Below are positions 22,531-34,514 of a stretch of 64,000 nt of DNA, in pieces. The first letter of the stretch is position 1; each line of letters begins with the position of its first letter. Position numbers and translations under genes: made by a program. The notes beneath the pieces were generated by a model. It worked only from the letters and a program-made list of their open reading frames with translations, searched no databases and was not told the origin of the DNA. Source of the DNA: Nelumbo lutea (Eukaryota; Streptophyta; Magnoliopsida; Proteales; Nelumbonaceae); NCBI GenBank assembly GCA_022828595.1, contig JAKGHH010000005.1, forward strand, positions 67,761,655 through 67,825,654. The letters are read 5' to 3'.

Positions 22531-23251
22531 GTGGATATGATAGATAAATCTATAGATCTAAAACATATTTAGTGTTTATAGGAAGATAAAAATTTGAAAA
22601 AAAAATAATAATAACGATTCTCACTTGTTTCTTTCAAATTTTTGCAAATATAGCACAATAGGAATGAGGTTTGGAGTTTTATAGTCATTTGGGGGCGAAA
22701 GAAGGCTTATTTCAAGGAAAAGAAGCTTGTTTTTCCCCTTTATTTTCTTTTTCAGTTTTTGACCGTATGTTTTTCGTCGATACGCTACCGATATGCCCTT
22801 GATACGCCCTAATATGGTCCGATACAGGTTCGATACACATATAAAAAAAAGACATAACGTCTGATTTCCATGTGTATTCAATATCTATTTTTCAAATATG
22901 CAATATGATATGCCCCGTATCACCGTATCGTATCAAAATTTTAAACCTTATTTCCATCTAACATCGATGCCAAAGATATACTAAGAGAACATAGCAGATA
23001 GAACAAATACAGTCACAAAGATAAAAAACGATAGCTCACTAAAAAGGAGTGTATTGTCTCGTGGTAGCAGATCTGAGTTCCAATTAATAAAACGTGGCTG
23101 TCATCGATGAAAAATAAAAATAACTTCAAATGATGTTTTGAGCTTATTTCCACTGGTTGGGGGTTTCCTATGGAGTAATTGCTGCAATTACCATCTCAGG
23201 GAAAATGTCGTCTCAAATTTTGCCTACAAAAAGAAAAACAATGGCAGCAAG

Positions 23252-23502
23252 CATGGTTTTCAAAATCAGATCGGATCGGATGATCGGACTGAAAAATTAA
23301 AAAATCGGCCATTTGATCAGTTCTGTTTTTTCCTTAAAATCATTGCTTTTGGTCATTAAATCACTGAACTGACTGATTAATCGTTTGAACGGTTTTAACT
23401 ATTTTTTAGTTTTTTTAATTTATTTTTAAAATTTTTATTAAAAAAACCGGCCATTGAAATCAAACAACCGGACCCCTAACTGGTTCGGTTTTAAAAACCA
23501 TG
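23252..23502. mobile_element. hAT-like MITE, CATGGTTTT family, copy 1
   Basis: A 251-bp element with ends CATGGTTTTCAAAATC and the complement of CATGGTTTTTAAAACC, flanked by a perfect 8-bp duplication GCAGCAAG (23244-23251 and 23503-23510). Shares internal words such as GGCCATTTGATCAGTTCTG with copies at 44491-44641 and 55430-55703. Confidence 0.75.
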
Positions 23503-23754
23503 GCAGCAAGAAATCAAACTGAATCAGGGCGCCTCAGATCAGATGGTTACCAAACATATATATTATTATTGGGATCTCCATCACTTCCACAGCTTTGAGC
23601 ATGCAAAATCACCACATGAACATACTAAGTGGCAACCTCTATTTATAGGCTCCAAGGTGTGTTTCTAGGGGTAATGATCTGCTACCAACGAAACACTACC
23701 AGCTGCCAGCAAGCCACTGCAGTGTTGATCACATTGAGAACATCTCTATGTTCT

Positions 23755-26700
23755 CTAATAGCTTAATTTTGTTGACATGGAAATAATGATGTTAGTGTAT
23801 TTGGTGGTATTGTTGGAGGTAGACATGTAATGACTTAGTAAATCCCTGTACCTTCGGAACAATTCGTCCATTATCTCCCCTCCAAAGTGGCTTGTCAGCA
23901 TGGACTCCACAACCGCCCGTATCGTCTTCATCACTCTCTCAGCACCACTCTCCTCAGTTGTTTCCTCTGCTGCTGCTGCTGTATCATGATCACCCCCATC
24001 CCAGTCGATCTCAAGGATGTCCAGTCGATCAACTGCAAATGAACCTTCCCTCTGTATAGCTGATCTGAGCTCTTCTGCACTGGGTGAGTAGTAGGGAGCA
24101 TTGAACGAATCCAACTTCTTTTCTTCAACCAGTCCCTGTCAACCAATTTAATTAATTACTTATTTATTTCCATCAGACCTAGTAATTGAGCGAAATCCCA
24201 GAAGCAACCAACCCCAACCTCTGTTTTTCCCATCAGTCCATCACAAAGAGTAGGTTGTCACAAGTGACCACTTCGTTGGTCCTCTTTGATACAAACATTT
24301 ATACTTGTATTTGTGATCAATTAATTAATACGATACAAAAAGCCTTTTGAATAATTCATGTGCTATTTTGTTTTCTTTTCTTGTGTTGTTGTTTTATTAC
24401 TTATGCTTACTCGATGCATTCAAATGCCACAAGGGCCCCCACTGACTATCCCCATGACAAGGTGGTCCCAGTTCCTAATATAGCAAGGTAGCACCACAGA
24501 CACAACCCGCACACGATGACTGACGAAGGAGTCATCTTACTTTCAACCATTCAATCCCAGTAGCGGAGATTCAGATGCTGACATTGTCAACGAATTTTTA
24601 TTTTGGCTCAGTTTGGAAGGAGTACAAATACGAATTTGGTAGTGTGTAAAATATTGTGTTTGTATATATTTACACTACATATTTGTATGTGTATTCTTTT
24701 CAAACTGAGCCTTTATTCTTTTAAATTTTTTCTAGTATTAACTTAAAAATATTATTTCAAATTCTATTCTCAGAATTTATTTATGAAACAAAGAACCCCA
24801 TCAGGATGATTTATAGTTTCATGCTAAAAGATGGGTTATTGTGTAGGGTTTCATATTTTTACATACGTCCAAAGGTCCCAGCCCACCCTCCGCCAGACAT
24901 TTTTCAACTACCAAATCCATTTACTCAAATTCAACTATTGATGGACAATGGTGAGTAGCTGTTGGTGGTTTGTGAGATAAGAGATAAGTGGTGAACATGT
25001 AATAGGGGAGAGAAATAAATCAAGGGTAATTTTGTCTTATAAATCAAGTTGTTGCTGGTGTCTGTGTCACGGTGTGTATGCAACGTACAAATACCCTGTC
25101 ACTGCTCCTTCTGCCAGTGACGTTTCTCCATCCTCGATCAGCCCCACTCGTTCGAATGAGATGACGGCCAAGCAACAATATTGTCCACATAGTCGAGTGA
25201 TGGGTGTTCTTGAAGAGGTATCACATGGCCTTTATTAATTATTTGACGGATGGGTTGTGGCATTATTGATGTAAGATAAATAAAAAAGTTTAAGACTCCA
25301 TTATAATATTGAATATGAGAAATATAGGAAAGGGATTTATGATTTGTTCTCTTCTATAATTTGTATTATTCCAAATCTCTACACATAATACATTATTAAA
25401 ATAAAGTAAAAAAGCCATGTCAAATCTAAGATGTTAATAGAGTCAAGCTAAATTGATCTCCCATCCATTATTTTTAAATCCATTTACTTTGCATTCAAAA
25501 CGTGTTCTTTTCTGTTTGTATCGCTACGCTGGAATTGGCTGATGGGCTTCAAAAGGTGGTATGTGACAACCGTGACATGCATGTGATATGGTGATTTGCA
25601 TAGGAGTCAAATGATCTAACACTGCACACCTCATAAATAATTTACAAGGGGAAGTTGCGGACATTGATTATTTCATATATTCACTTTTGCTATACTAAAA
25701 CCATTTGTCGGGCGGTATGATCAAAGTGTTAAACCGGTGAACCCTTTGTTGTTCCTCACAATATTTACACAGCCGTGTATTGGAATTTGGAAGACGTTCC
25801 CATGCACGGTTGAAAGTATTAGCGAGAACTAGAAGGGTGTGAGTACCAAATTCGCGAGGATTTGGAATTTGGTTGTAGATAGAGTAGGATTAATTTACAA
25901 GTTAATGTTTTAAAGTTAATATCGATAAAATTCAAAATAATAAAATAATGGACAAGAAATTGACGGCTACCTGGATAACCATAGTCTGCAGTGCTTGTGC
26001 TAGAAACTCCCACTGATGGCAACTCTCTTCAGTGGAGGGATCGGCAGACCTCCGACCCACCAAAGATAAAACCATACGGCCTCCTGCAACCATTTCTTCT
26101 GAACGTGAATGCAGAAATGACGTGAAATCCTTCTGGAATTGCAGGGCGTATGCGCTTAATACGCAAGCCGGGCTTGTCTTCGATATGAAGAGTTTCCCCT
26201 TGTTTTTGCTGCCGAGGCCTGGTGGCACCTGAAAATTCAAAACCAACCTTCAGTTGATCAACCAGCTTCGTAGATTTCCTCCTCGAGACTCGAGAGGCCG
26301 TCCATGTTGGAATCTTCTATCTCTAATCATCAAGTTCAGAATTTTAGGTTCTTGCGTAATTACCTGAGAGAGCCAATGGAGACTTGAAGAAGAATGAACA
26401 AAGTGTAGGCTCTTTCTTGGAAATAGTCTCCCGTAAAAGGAACCGGGCATACCTGCAATATAGCAGTGCCCAAATTCACTTCCCCTTTCTTCCTCGATAC
26501 TGTTATAATATGCCGGAATTGACCGGAATAGAGTGTTGAAGTCATTCCCCGGAAGATCGTTCAAGAACACCTGAAATTCCGGTGACGGGTCTCCCAGTTG
26601 ACGGCATATCCGGCAGATGGCGTCCATAATATCAGATACCGCCAACATAGTATTGGGTCCCGATGAACATCCCAGATCCGCTATGACGACTCTCTCACTC

Positions 26701-27024
26701 CCAGGATAATTGGTGCAACAGAAGCTTAATACAGCCTCCTCTATTATTGGCTTCCCAACCGATATGATTTTGTTCTGTAAAACTCATTAATTAGAACAAA
26801 AATTAAATAAAGCAGACGATAACTCATAAATGGTTGTACAAAATCCAATCAACCCATTAGAAAAAAGTTTGAAGCCCTAAGATGCATCCTATAACGCCAT
26901 CAAACTCAATAATCAACGCCTGGAAAAGAAAAGTGTTATGGAGGCTAACCTGAACTACGGAGTTCTTGGCATAGCTGGTCTCCCCAGTCCCTTCGTTCAT
27001 GTGGACTATTTGCTTTATGTCCAT
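23755..27024 (-). CDS. SABATH carboxyl methyltransferase, gene 2 (4 exons)
   Basis: SAM-dependent carboxyl methyltransferase, probably acting on a small aromatic or oxylipin acid. Exons on the minus strand: 27024-26950, 26774-26364, 26228-25971, 24135-23755, all phase 0 with GT-AG introns; about 374 residues, intact. Motifs: [15 protein letters not shown] (residues 8-22), [11 protein letters not shown] (57-67, Asp58), NDLPGNDFN (97-105), [15 protein letters not shown] (157-162), [12 protein letters not shown] in exon 3, and the family C-terminus with [10 protein letters not shown] opening exon 4 and [14 protein letters not shown]. His158-Trp159 occupy the Met-Trp position of salicylate methyltransferases. 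Exon 4 holds a four-Ala run encoded by a GCA/GCT microsatellite. Intron 3 is 1835 bp and contains a Tourist-like MITE. Gene 3 is its close duplicate, so the true substrate is likely shared or recently diverged. Confidence 0.92.
24605..24711. mobile_element. Tourist-like MITE in intron 3 of SABATH gene 2
   Basis: A 107-bp fold-back element, GGCTCAGTTTGGAAGG at the left and its complement (CTTTTCAAACTGAGCC) at the right, flanked by TTT on both sides. Same family as 920-1029. It lies inside the 1835-bp third intron. Confidence 0.6.
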
Positions 27025-27070
27025 AACTCTCTCTCTCTCCTCTGTATCGCCTGTGGATAATGGGGGTGGA

Positions 27071-27078
27071 TATATATA
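27071..27078 (-). promoter_or_regulatory. TATA box of SABATH gene 2
   Basis: TATATATA on the minus strand about 50 bp upstream of the ATG at 27024, in a GC-richer context. The corresponding spot upstream of gene 3 is replaced by a G-rich tract. Confidence 0.55.
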
Positions 27079-27245
27079 GTAGAACCAGAGGAGCAAACAA
27101 GGTATTGAGTTCCATGAGCCATTTTACTCCCTCAAAACTCAAATTAATGCATTATAACTATGGAACAAATTCGGATTTCGCTCTCACCGTCGTCAGAGTA
27201 GGCACCACGTTTCAAACATGTTTATTGCGCAATGGAAAATTTTAT

Positions 27246-27381
27246 TTGACACCTATCCCATAAAATACGCCCAATTTATCCTTGTAAAAGATTTAAAAAC
27301 ATTATAAGCGTGGTTGACACCTATCCCATAAAATACGCCCAATTTATCCTTGTAAAAGATTTAAAAACATTATAAGCGTGG
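27246..27381. repeat. Perfect tandem duplication of 68 bp upstream of SABATH gene 2
   Basis: Units 27246-27313 and 27314-27381 are identical by eye, both starting TTGACACCTATCCC and ending AAGCGTGG. The array begins about 220 bp upstream of the gene 2 ATG, in its likely promoter. Confidence 0.9.
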
Positions 27382-27384
27382 TCA

Positions 27385-27685
27385 TTGAACGCGTCCGAAT
27401 GTAAAGCGCCTGATGTCACATTTAAACGTACCTTTCATTTAAAGGTTTTTGCTTACACAGAAATTATCTATTATTTTATTATTTTAGTCAAAATAATTAA
27501 AAAAAATATAAATGAGTCTCAATTCTTTTTCATTATTTTTATTTTTAATTATTTTGACAAAAATAATAAAATAATGATAATTTCTATCCAACCGAATAAA
27601 AACGTTTGGATGAAAAGTACATTAATTGAAACATGCGTTACACAGTTATTACGTGCTTACTCATTATAGTTACCTAACGTGCCTA
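27385..27685. mobile_element. Inverted-repeat MITE upstream of SABATH gene 2
   Basis: The two arms contain ATTATTTTATTATTTTAGTC and its mirrored partner GACAAAAATAATAAAATAAT around a T-rich centre. The right end (TACGTGCTTACTCATTATAG, then TTACCTAACGTGCC) matches the right end of the element at about 47139-47480. The left end appears truncated. Confidence 0.5.
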
Positions 27686-27689
27686 TTAC

Positions 27690-30011
27690 ATCCCGGACCC
27701 TCATTAAATACAGTTTGGATGAGATATGCACAACATTGTAAACATAAAAAACAAACATTTAAAATTTTTTTTTGACACTTATCTCTTAAAATATCCCCAA
27801 TCTGTCATTGAAAAAGATTAGTACCTATTTTTAAGAGTTGTCAAAATATTTCTCATGTATTTATTTATTATAGTGTGCTTATTCCCTTTTATAACCGTGT
27901 ATATTGGGATTGGGAACATCTATGTTTTTATTCGTAAGTGATATTGTCAATATACGGCTACAAGGGGCTGTGGAGATGGTTTTGTACTCAAATTCCTGTG
28001 GAACATTGTATTGACTATTGCGTGTGTCTATCTGTCAGTCAAGCCAATGTGGCGCTGAAGGATGAGAGCACAGTGGGTTGACGGAGAATTTGGAACCAAT
28101 AGAGAGTGGGTAGAAAATCTGGGCTCTAATACGACTCACAACCATTCCAGTATTTATGACCAGCGTAAGGAGGGCATGGCTTTATTTGTCCCACATGCAG
28201 ACGTGTAACACAGCTATTATGTTCCTCACAAAGTTGGTCCTCCTATAGCAAATGAGGCGTGATCTCCAGGAATATCGAGCAATTCTCGTGTTAATTACTT
28301 TGTGGTTTGAGCCATTCTGCCATGTATGTTATCTGAATATGTAAGCTCCCTTGATTTTCCTGTGCAGTCTCAATGTATGACTGACTTGTGAGGTTGGTGT
28401 GAGTATCAATTTCCTGGGAGGAAATCCGTATTCAAATTAGAAACTGCTACCATATACTCATGAATTTTTGGATTTCAGAACTATTTACTGGGTTAACGGT
28501 GAAGCTAAAATTATAAAATTATTCAGTCAAGATTAGATGGCTGAAAATGAAAAAAAAAAAAAAAACTAATGAAATAACAAAAATGGATAAGCTAAACCCC
28601 AATTTCTTTTGGTCTAGGTTATTGTGCTTTCAAAACCTTGATGATGAAGTTCGTTTCTTCTTCACCAAGGATTTGGAAGCAGAGTTTAGCATCGTAGTAT
28701 CCCCATTTTTATAATTTGATAGTTTTTTTTTTTTCTCAATCAATCAATCCATTCATCATCTGAATAGACGATATTGCAATTTTACCTTCATGGTCATGGT
28801 CAACCCCATTAACAAAATAGGGGGCAAAGTATGAAATCCCAAAGTTTAGTGGGGATATTTATCCTGAAACAATGTTTAGAGGGCTAAGTGTTCTCCACAC
28901 CATAACTTCATCAGGATGGCATTCTGTTTATTACCGAAAGACATTCTATAAAATTCCTCAGAAAAAATCAATAAAAACATAAACATTTTCTATGATACCG
29001 GAAAGGTATCGTTCCATTGTTTATCACCTGTTTTTGGTATTATACATTCTCCGATCTTAAGTCCGAACATCGAACAAAAAGAAAGTTATTTTTTACTTTT
29101 TGGCACACAGGAACAGGATATAGAGGAAGAGACCTATGTTGTATGGCTAAGGAAAAACTAGCATCCCTAGTCGGCCCCTTTCGCCATACAACACCGATCG
29201 ACCTCAACTCCTTCCATGTGAATGCCTACAATGGAGGGCTGAGGTAAGGTATCAATCATGGTTCATGATGGGCCCAACCCAAGAGGATCAGACTCGGTGG
29301 GATCTCAATTAATAGATAAGTACTAGTAGTACGAGCATGATTCAAAGTATCGATACAAGGGTATCGTATTATATCTTTTGAAAAAAATACGGTTGAAATG
29401 TCTGTTTCTAGGTATTTCTTATAAGTTTTTTCAGAAAATTAAACCTTGAAAAAAAACAAAAAAAAAAAACAATGTATTGGCCGTTTCTAAGTACCGATAC
29501 GATACAATCAAAACTGTATCGTATAAATACGAGTTTTTTAGCCGGTTCATATTAACCATCGGTTTGATTTATAGTTTTTTTGGTTTTTTCTTAAATTTAC
29601 GATATATATTATAATATAATATATATGTAATATATAATAAAAAATAGAAATATATATATATATATATTATATTTAAATAATAAATTATATAATATATTAT
29701 AATTAAATAATTTATATATAATGTATTTTTATTAATTTATAATATTAAAAATATAATATATATAATATACATAAATATATAAAAATATATGTGTATTGGT
29801 CGGTTTGGTTAATTACGGTTTTCTATATTGGTTAACCGAAACCAAATTGGTACTTCTGTTTTTTAAAAATACCAAACCAACTGGTTCGGTTAATCAGATT
29901 TTTTGTCTGATTTCGGCCTTTTTTTAGTTTGGTTCAGTTTTTCGATTTTTCTTGCTCACTAATTGTATGATTAGTAGACTTTTCTCTCTCTCCATCTTGA
30001 GTTTAGGGTTG
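27690..30011. other. Intergenic sequence, no gene seen
   Basis: Includes GTATCGATAC-type words near 29345-29530 (related to the 21508 element family) and an almost pure A/T stretch at about 29590-29790. The plus-strand frame 29017-29247 has no recognised domain. Confidence 0.5.
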
Positions 30012-30425
30012 CAATTGGAGCCAACTTATTCTAAACACAATTCAAAAATTTTCAGGTTAGGTTTGATTGATTTGAAATTCAGGTTAAGGCTATGACTTAT
30101 GATTGAAAAGTATGAATCCAACTTAATTCGGGCTGGGTTAGAATTGAGGTCCTTGCCAATACAAATTAGCTTCATATTTGTATGTATTAATATTATATAA
30201 ATATTTATTAGTGGAGCTCCAATTTGAGCCAACTTATTCAAAACACAATTCAAAAATTTCAGGTTAGGTTTGATTGATTTGAAATTCAGGTTAGGGCTAT
30301 GACTTATGATTGATAAGTATGAATCCAACTTAACTCAGGCTGGATTAGGATTGAGCTCCTAGCCACTACAAATTAGCTTCATATTTATATGTAATTATTA
30401 TATAAATATTTATTAGTAGAGCTCC
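30012..30425. repeat. Tandem duplication of a ~208-bp unit
   Basis: Two copies starting at about 30012 and 30220, each with GAGCCAACTTATTC, CAGGTTAGGTTTGATTGATT, GACTTATGATTGA, AGTATGAATCCAACTTAA and CAAATTAGCTTCATATTT. Point differences are scattered. It also explains a repetitive minus-strand open frame that is not a gene. Confidence 0.75.
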
Positions 30426-31056
30426 GTGCAATTGATGGCTTAAACAAAATCCAAGTTGAAAAGCCCTGTGTCATTAATTGTATTGGGCAAAGCAAATTAA
30501 TTCCAACCCAAGCATTATTTTTGGGTTTGTATGGTTAGATAAACTTATATCAATTGTTCTATTAATGCTTATTATTGTTGGATAATTATTGTTAGTTTTA
30601 TTATTCTAAATTGAATCTAAATGAGGTTTAGTCTTTTGTTAAATAATTTTCTTTTGATTTTAACTAATTTTTATTATATTATATTCATTTTCATTTATTT
30701 TAAATGATTTTAAATATAGATGCAACATCTAATAAAATATTAGGCATCTACACTTACTAATACTTATTAACTTGTTTTAGTACTATCTGTTAACACTTAA
30801 TTCATTTTTCTAATTTGTCTTAATATTGTTTTATTGTGACTAAAATTTTATGCGTTGGAATTTAGGAATGTTAAAGTAATAGTCTTAGGGCTGGGGCTGT
30901 GCTCCTCATCATTGTCCCCAATTCTTCTTCTTTTTTTCTTTTTCGAATTAAAAGTTTGGTTTGGAAATAAGTTCACTTAAAGTACAATAAATCATTAATT
31001 TAAATCTGTTTAACACTTAACTATCATCATCAATCACCAAGATAATAGAGAAATTT

Positions 31057-31097
<41 letters not shown>

Positions 31098-31116
31098 TCA
31101 TTGTTATAATTATTCT
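30426..31116. other. Intergenic sequence ending in a (TA)n run
   Basis: AT-rich, no gene. A TA microsatellite of about 16 units lies at 31062-31094, 22 bp before the gypsy insertion at 31117. Confidence 0.6.
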
Positions 31117-31923
31117 TGATGAAGGATGATTTGGCCCGACCTCGTAATCACTCAACACGTGGCAAAGGCAACAGTTCAGCACAACAGCGCACCCAAGGCG
31201 TGGGCACCGAAGGGAGGAATCAGCAGTCCGAACTCCTTTCAGCAATCCGAACTCCCTACTACGAGCCCGAACTCCCTACTAGGAGCTCGAACTCCCTACA
31301 AGGAGTCTGAACTCTCCCTTAGGCCCCGAGCCATACACAAGGCAATGACGCGAACTGGCCCGCTCATGGCAATTCGGGACACTCCCGTATCTGAACTCAA
31401 GACTTCACCTCGCTCACCACTCCAGCACTTCGCCTCCAGGACGCCGAACTGAACAAACGTACCATACCAGACACCGAGGAGGTCCATATCCAAGGACGGC
31501 GCACCTGACTGAACAAACGTACCATACCTGACAGTCGCACTTCAACGGCCTCCTGCCACCTCACCTGCCACCATCATCGCCAGTCGCAGAGACGGCTCGA
31601 CAAAGTGGGCAGTGGCGATTCTGTCCAGCAGAGGGGATGACACCCGAACTGGCAGGAGCTCAGAGATAATCATACCGACCTGACAGAAGCTAGAAGTGAG
31701 TGCACGAGGTGATTATAAAAGGCTCCCTACCCCCAAGAACAAGGTATGTGAACTTTGCGCCATCCGGTTTTATCTTGCCTTTGAGAAAATTCTAACTTGA
31801 GCTTCGGTGCAATCACACTGGGTTCCCCCCGGAGCTTCCTCATCTTCTCCGTTTCAGGTTCCCTGTAGCTCCGTTCGGAGGCAAGGTCGTTGATAGCTAG
31901 GACCGGCCGGATTGCGCACCTCA
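31117..31923 (+). repeat. 5' LTR of the Tat-type element
   Basis: Starts TGATGAAGGATG and ends CACCTCA. Contains a short array of AGGAGC(C/T)CGAACTCCCTAC units near 31230-31310 and a TATA-like GATTATAAAAGG near 31711, giving a promoter for the sense transcript. Confidence 0.85.
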
Positions 31924-31925
31924 AT

Positions 31926-31944
31926 TGGCGCCGTCTGTGGGAAC
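31926..31944 (+). other. Primer-binding site
   Basis: TGGCGCCGTCTGTGGGAAC, two bases after the 5' LTR. The opening TGGCGCCGT fits the 3' end of a tRNA-Asp-like primer; the rest is the form commonly seen in plant Tat elements. Primer identity is inferred. Confidence 0.7.
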
Positions 31945-32007
31945 ACTTCCAAAAGCCTCCCTCTAAAACTCTCATAACCTCTTCTTCTTCCAAAAACCCC
32001 AACACTC

Positions 32008-33640
32008 ATGGCTTCTTCCAGCAATGCCGGACGTGGCACAGAGATGAACATCACTGGGGAACAACTCCAAGTCCCCGTGGTGTGCATTGAACAGTTCACC
32101 ATCCCCCTTCCGGTGGATGGGATCCCCAGCTTGAATGCGCTACGAACAGTGGTGCCTGTAAACCTTCCTGCCATGAATGTCCCTCTTCCACTCCCTATCG
32201 AAACAACTTTTGCTGAACCAACTGTTGTCCCCCTGGCGACCCGTCAGAACCGCCTGATGCAATGCATGTGGGCAGTGCAAGCCCAAATGCAACAATTCCA
32301 TCAGCATCAACTCTAGCAGTAGCAAATACTACACCACCTCTCTCAACACCACTATCAGCAGCAGTTCCCCCAACTACCCCTGAACTAGTCACTTCTTCCA
32401 CCTCGGCACCCTGCTCCGAAGCCGGTTAAGGCCTCCCCTCAGGGTGGACGCCCTCACCGAGGAGAAGCCTCCCAACTCCAGAACCCCCTAATAGCCAGGC
32501 CTCATCCCCAGGCTGAAAGGAAAGGAAAATCACCCCCGCTCGCAGCTCGCAGGCGGGTCGGGAACCTCACCCGCAAAGTCAACACCTCGGAGCTCCAAGC
32601 CTGAGTTCCCGCTCACGAAGAACCGGTTCAGCACCCTAGCAGTAGGCTACCAACATTCCGGGCCCATTGAGCTCAGCAACACAGAGGCCAGCAGCGCCAG
32701 TAGTAGGCCCACTCAACAACGAAAGCGCCGGCGAAGTCGCCGAACTGCCACCCGTGTCCTGCCCGAGCTCAGAGGCAAGGAAGAGACGAGCTCGGACGAG
32801 GTAAAAGCTGCCCTGATTCTCTCAATTCCTTCATCAGAACTCCTGGCAGTCCCATGCCCAGAGACTTCAAGCTCCCACCTTTGGACAAGTATGATGGGTC
32901 CTTTGACCCCAACGACCACGTCGATGCTTTCCAATCTCAAATGCACATCGCTAGGGCCAGTGAATCATGCATGTGCGTGGCCTTCACCACCACCTTCATG
33001 GGAGTAGCCCGCACCTGGTACAGGAACCTAGCCCAGGGTCAATAAGAAGCTGGACCCAGTTCGTGTAGGTTTTCACAGCACACTTCGTTACCGCAACGGT
33101 GCCCCAAAACTGAGGAAAAACATCTTCGGAGTAGTCCAAAGAGAAGGAGAATCCATCCGGGGCTACATCAAGCGGTTCAATGAAGCATGCTTGCAGATAC
33201 TGCGATTAGACCCCGTAGTACAGCTCACAGCGACCAAGAGAGGAGTAACACACAAGGAGTTTAAATGGCACATGGTAGCCAGCCAACCCGCGACCGTGGC
33301 CGAATTCCTCAAACTTGCAGACAAGTTCATGAGAACAGAGGAAGAGATCAACCAAAGGACCGAAGGTGGGGTCGAGAAAAGGAAAAGAGAAGGTGAGCCC
33401 TCCAACCCAGGTGATAGAAGAAACCCGACCCAGGAGGTGAAGCCGAGCCAGCCATCCCGAGCTCCCTTAGTAGTTCGAACGGATTACACGCTGTTAAACA
33501 CGAGGCGGACCGAGATCTTGATGACGATCAAAGATGCCCCATACGTAAAATGGCCACCTTGCCTACGGGGGAATCCAAACGAGAGAAATAAAAATATGTA
33601 CTATAGTTTTCATAGAGATCACGGTCATAGTACTGAATAG
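32008..33640 (+). pseudogene. Tat-type gag, broken
   Basis: Starts with an ATG at 32008 in an open frame that stops at 32314. A second gag segment (32854-33045) holds the FKLPPLDKYDGSFDPNDHV and WYRNL words typical of plant Ty3 capsid. A third (33191-33640) continues gag towards the nucleocapsid. Some of the intervening stops fall in codons where a CAG or TGG is expected. The product would have formed the particle that packages element RNA. Confidence 0.75.
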
Positions 33641-33916
33641 TGTAATAATCTCCAAGACGAGATAGAGGGACTCATCCATCGCAGATACTTGAGAAGTTTT
33701 GTACAACATAATAATAATAATAATAAGGCAGGTCGGAAAGGGGAGTACGGAAAGGATGCCCCCGAGTCCAGCAGCAGACTAGCCGAAGCGTTGCAACACC
33801 AGCCTCCGAAAGAGAGGCCAGTTCGGGGAACCATCCATGTGATAGTGGGAGGTTCGGTAGTAGCAGGGTGTACTTCGGCTGCAGCCCGGACGTCACTTCA
33901 CGAGGCATCCACTACC

Positions 33917-34206
33917 CCACGATGACACGCTCATCATAAAACTAAGGATCAACGACTTCGAAGTCAAGCACGTACTTGTGGATTCAGGTAGTTTGGCGGA
34001 CATCCTCTTAAAGTCGGCATTTGACCAGCTACAGTTGCAGAGAAGCGAGCTGAAGCCCGCAAACACTCCTTTGGTGGGCTTCAGTGGAGAGGAAGTCAGA
34101 CCCCTCGGGAAGATAACAGTACCTGTGGAAGTCAGCACATGGCCTTGCGCGGTCAGACTCAATCACGTTTCCTGGTCGTCGCGACCCCCTCCCCATACAA
34201 TGCCAT
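33917..34206 (+). pseudogene. Tat-type aspartic protease region
   Basis: The reading frame around 33975-33990 encodes VDSGS, the catalytic Asp-Ser-Gly of a retropepsin, preceded by FEVKHVL and followed by NTPLVGFSGE and GKITVPV as in plant gypsy proteases. The frame ends at 34206 and downstream reading shifts. Confidence 0.65.
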
Positions 34207-34514
34207 AATAGGGCGGCCGCTCACGCATATTCTGCGGTAGTGGTCTCCACCTACTATTTGGCAATGAAGTTCCCTACAGACTTCGGTGTGGGGGTAGCGC
34301 GGGGCGACCTGCTTGAGTCCCACAAGTGTTATGTTGCTGCCCTGAAAGGAAAGACCAAGGCGGCCGACGACCTCGAGTTGGAGCGACCTACGGAGCAGGG
34401 TGAGGAACGAGCTTCACCCATAGAGGAAACGGTGCAATCCTGACTTCGGCTACGGATCCAGCTCAAACACTACAGATCAGTGCTTTCATCAACGAGCCTC
34501 TACGAACCGAACTG

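Larger units (their letters stand above)
21508..22950. mobile_element. hAT-like non-autonomous element with CAAGGTTCAAAGTAT ends
   Basis: Starts CAAGGTTCAAAGTATTGG and ends with a diverged complement (AAAATTTTAAACCTTA). Flanks are CTTCCAAC and TTTCCATC, 6 of 8 matching, compatible with an aged 8-bp target duplication. GATACGCC/GTATCG words occur near both ends. The middle is a tandem array (about 21850-22570) interrupted by a smaller member of the same family (22295-22530). No transposase is encoded. Confidence 0.4.

Noticed and set aside
30026..30328. 100-codon minus-strand frame with an internally repeated peptide
   Set aside because: The peptide repeat reflects the ~208-bp DNA tandem duplication, not a protein with repeats.
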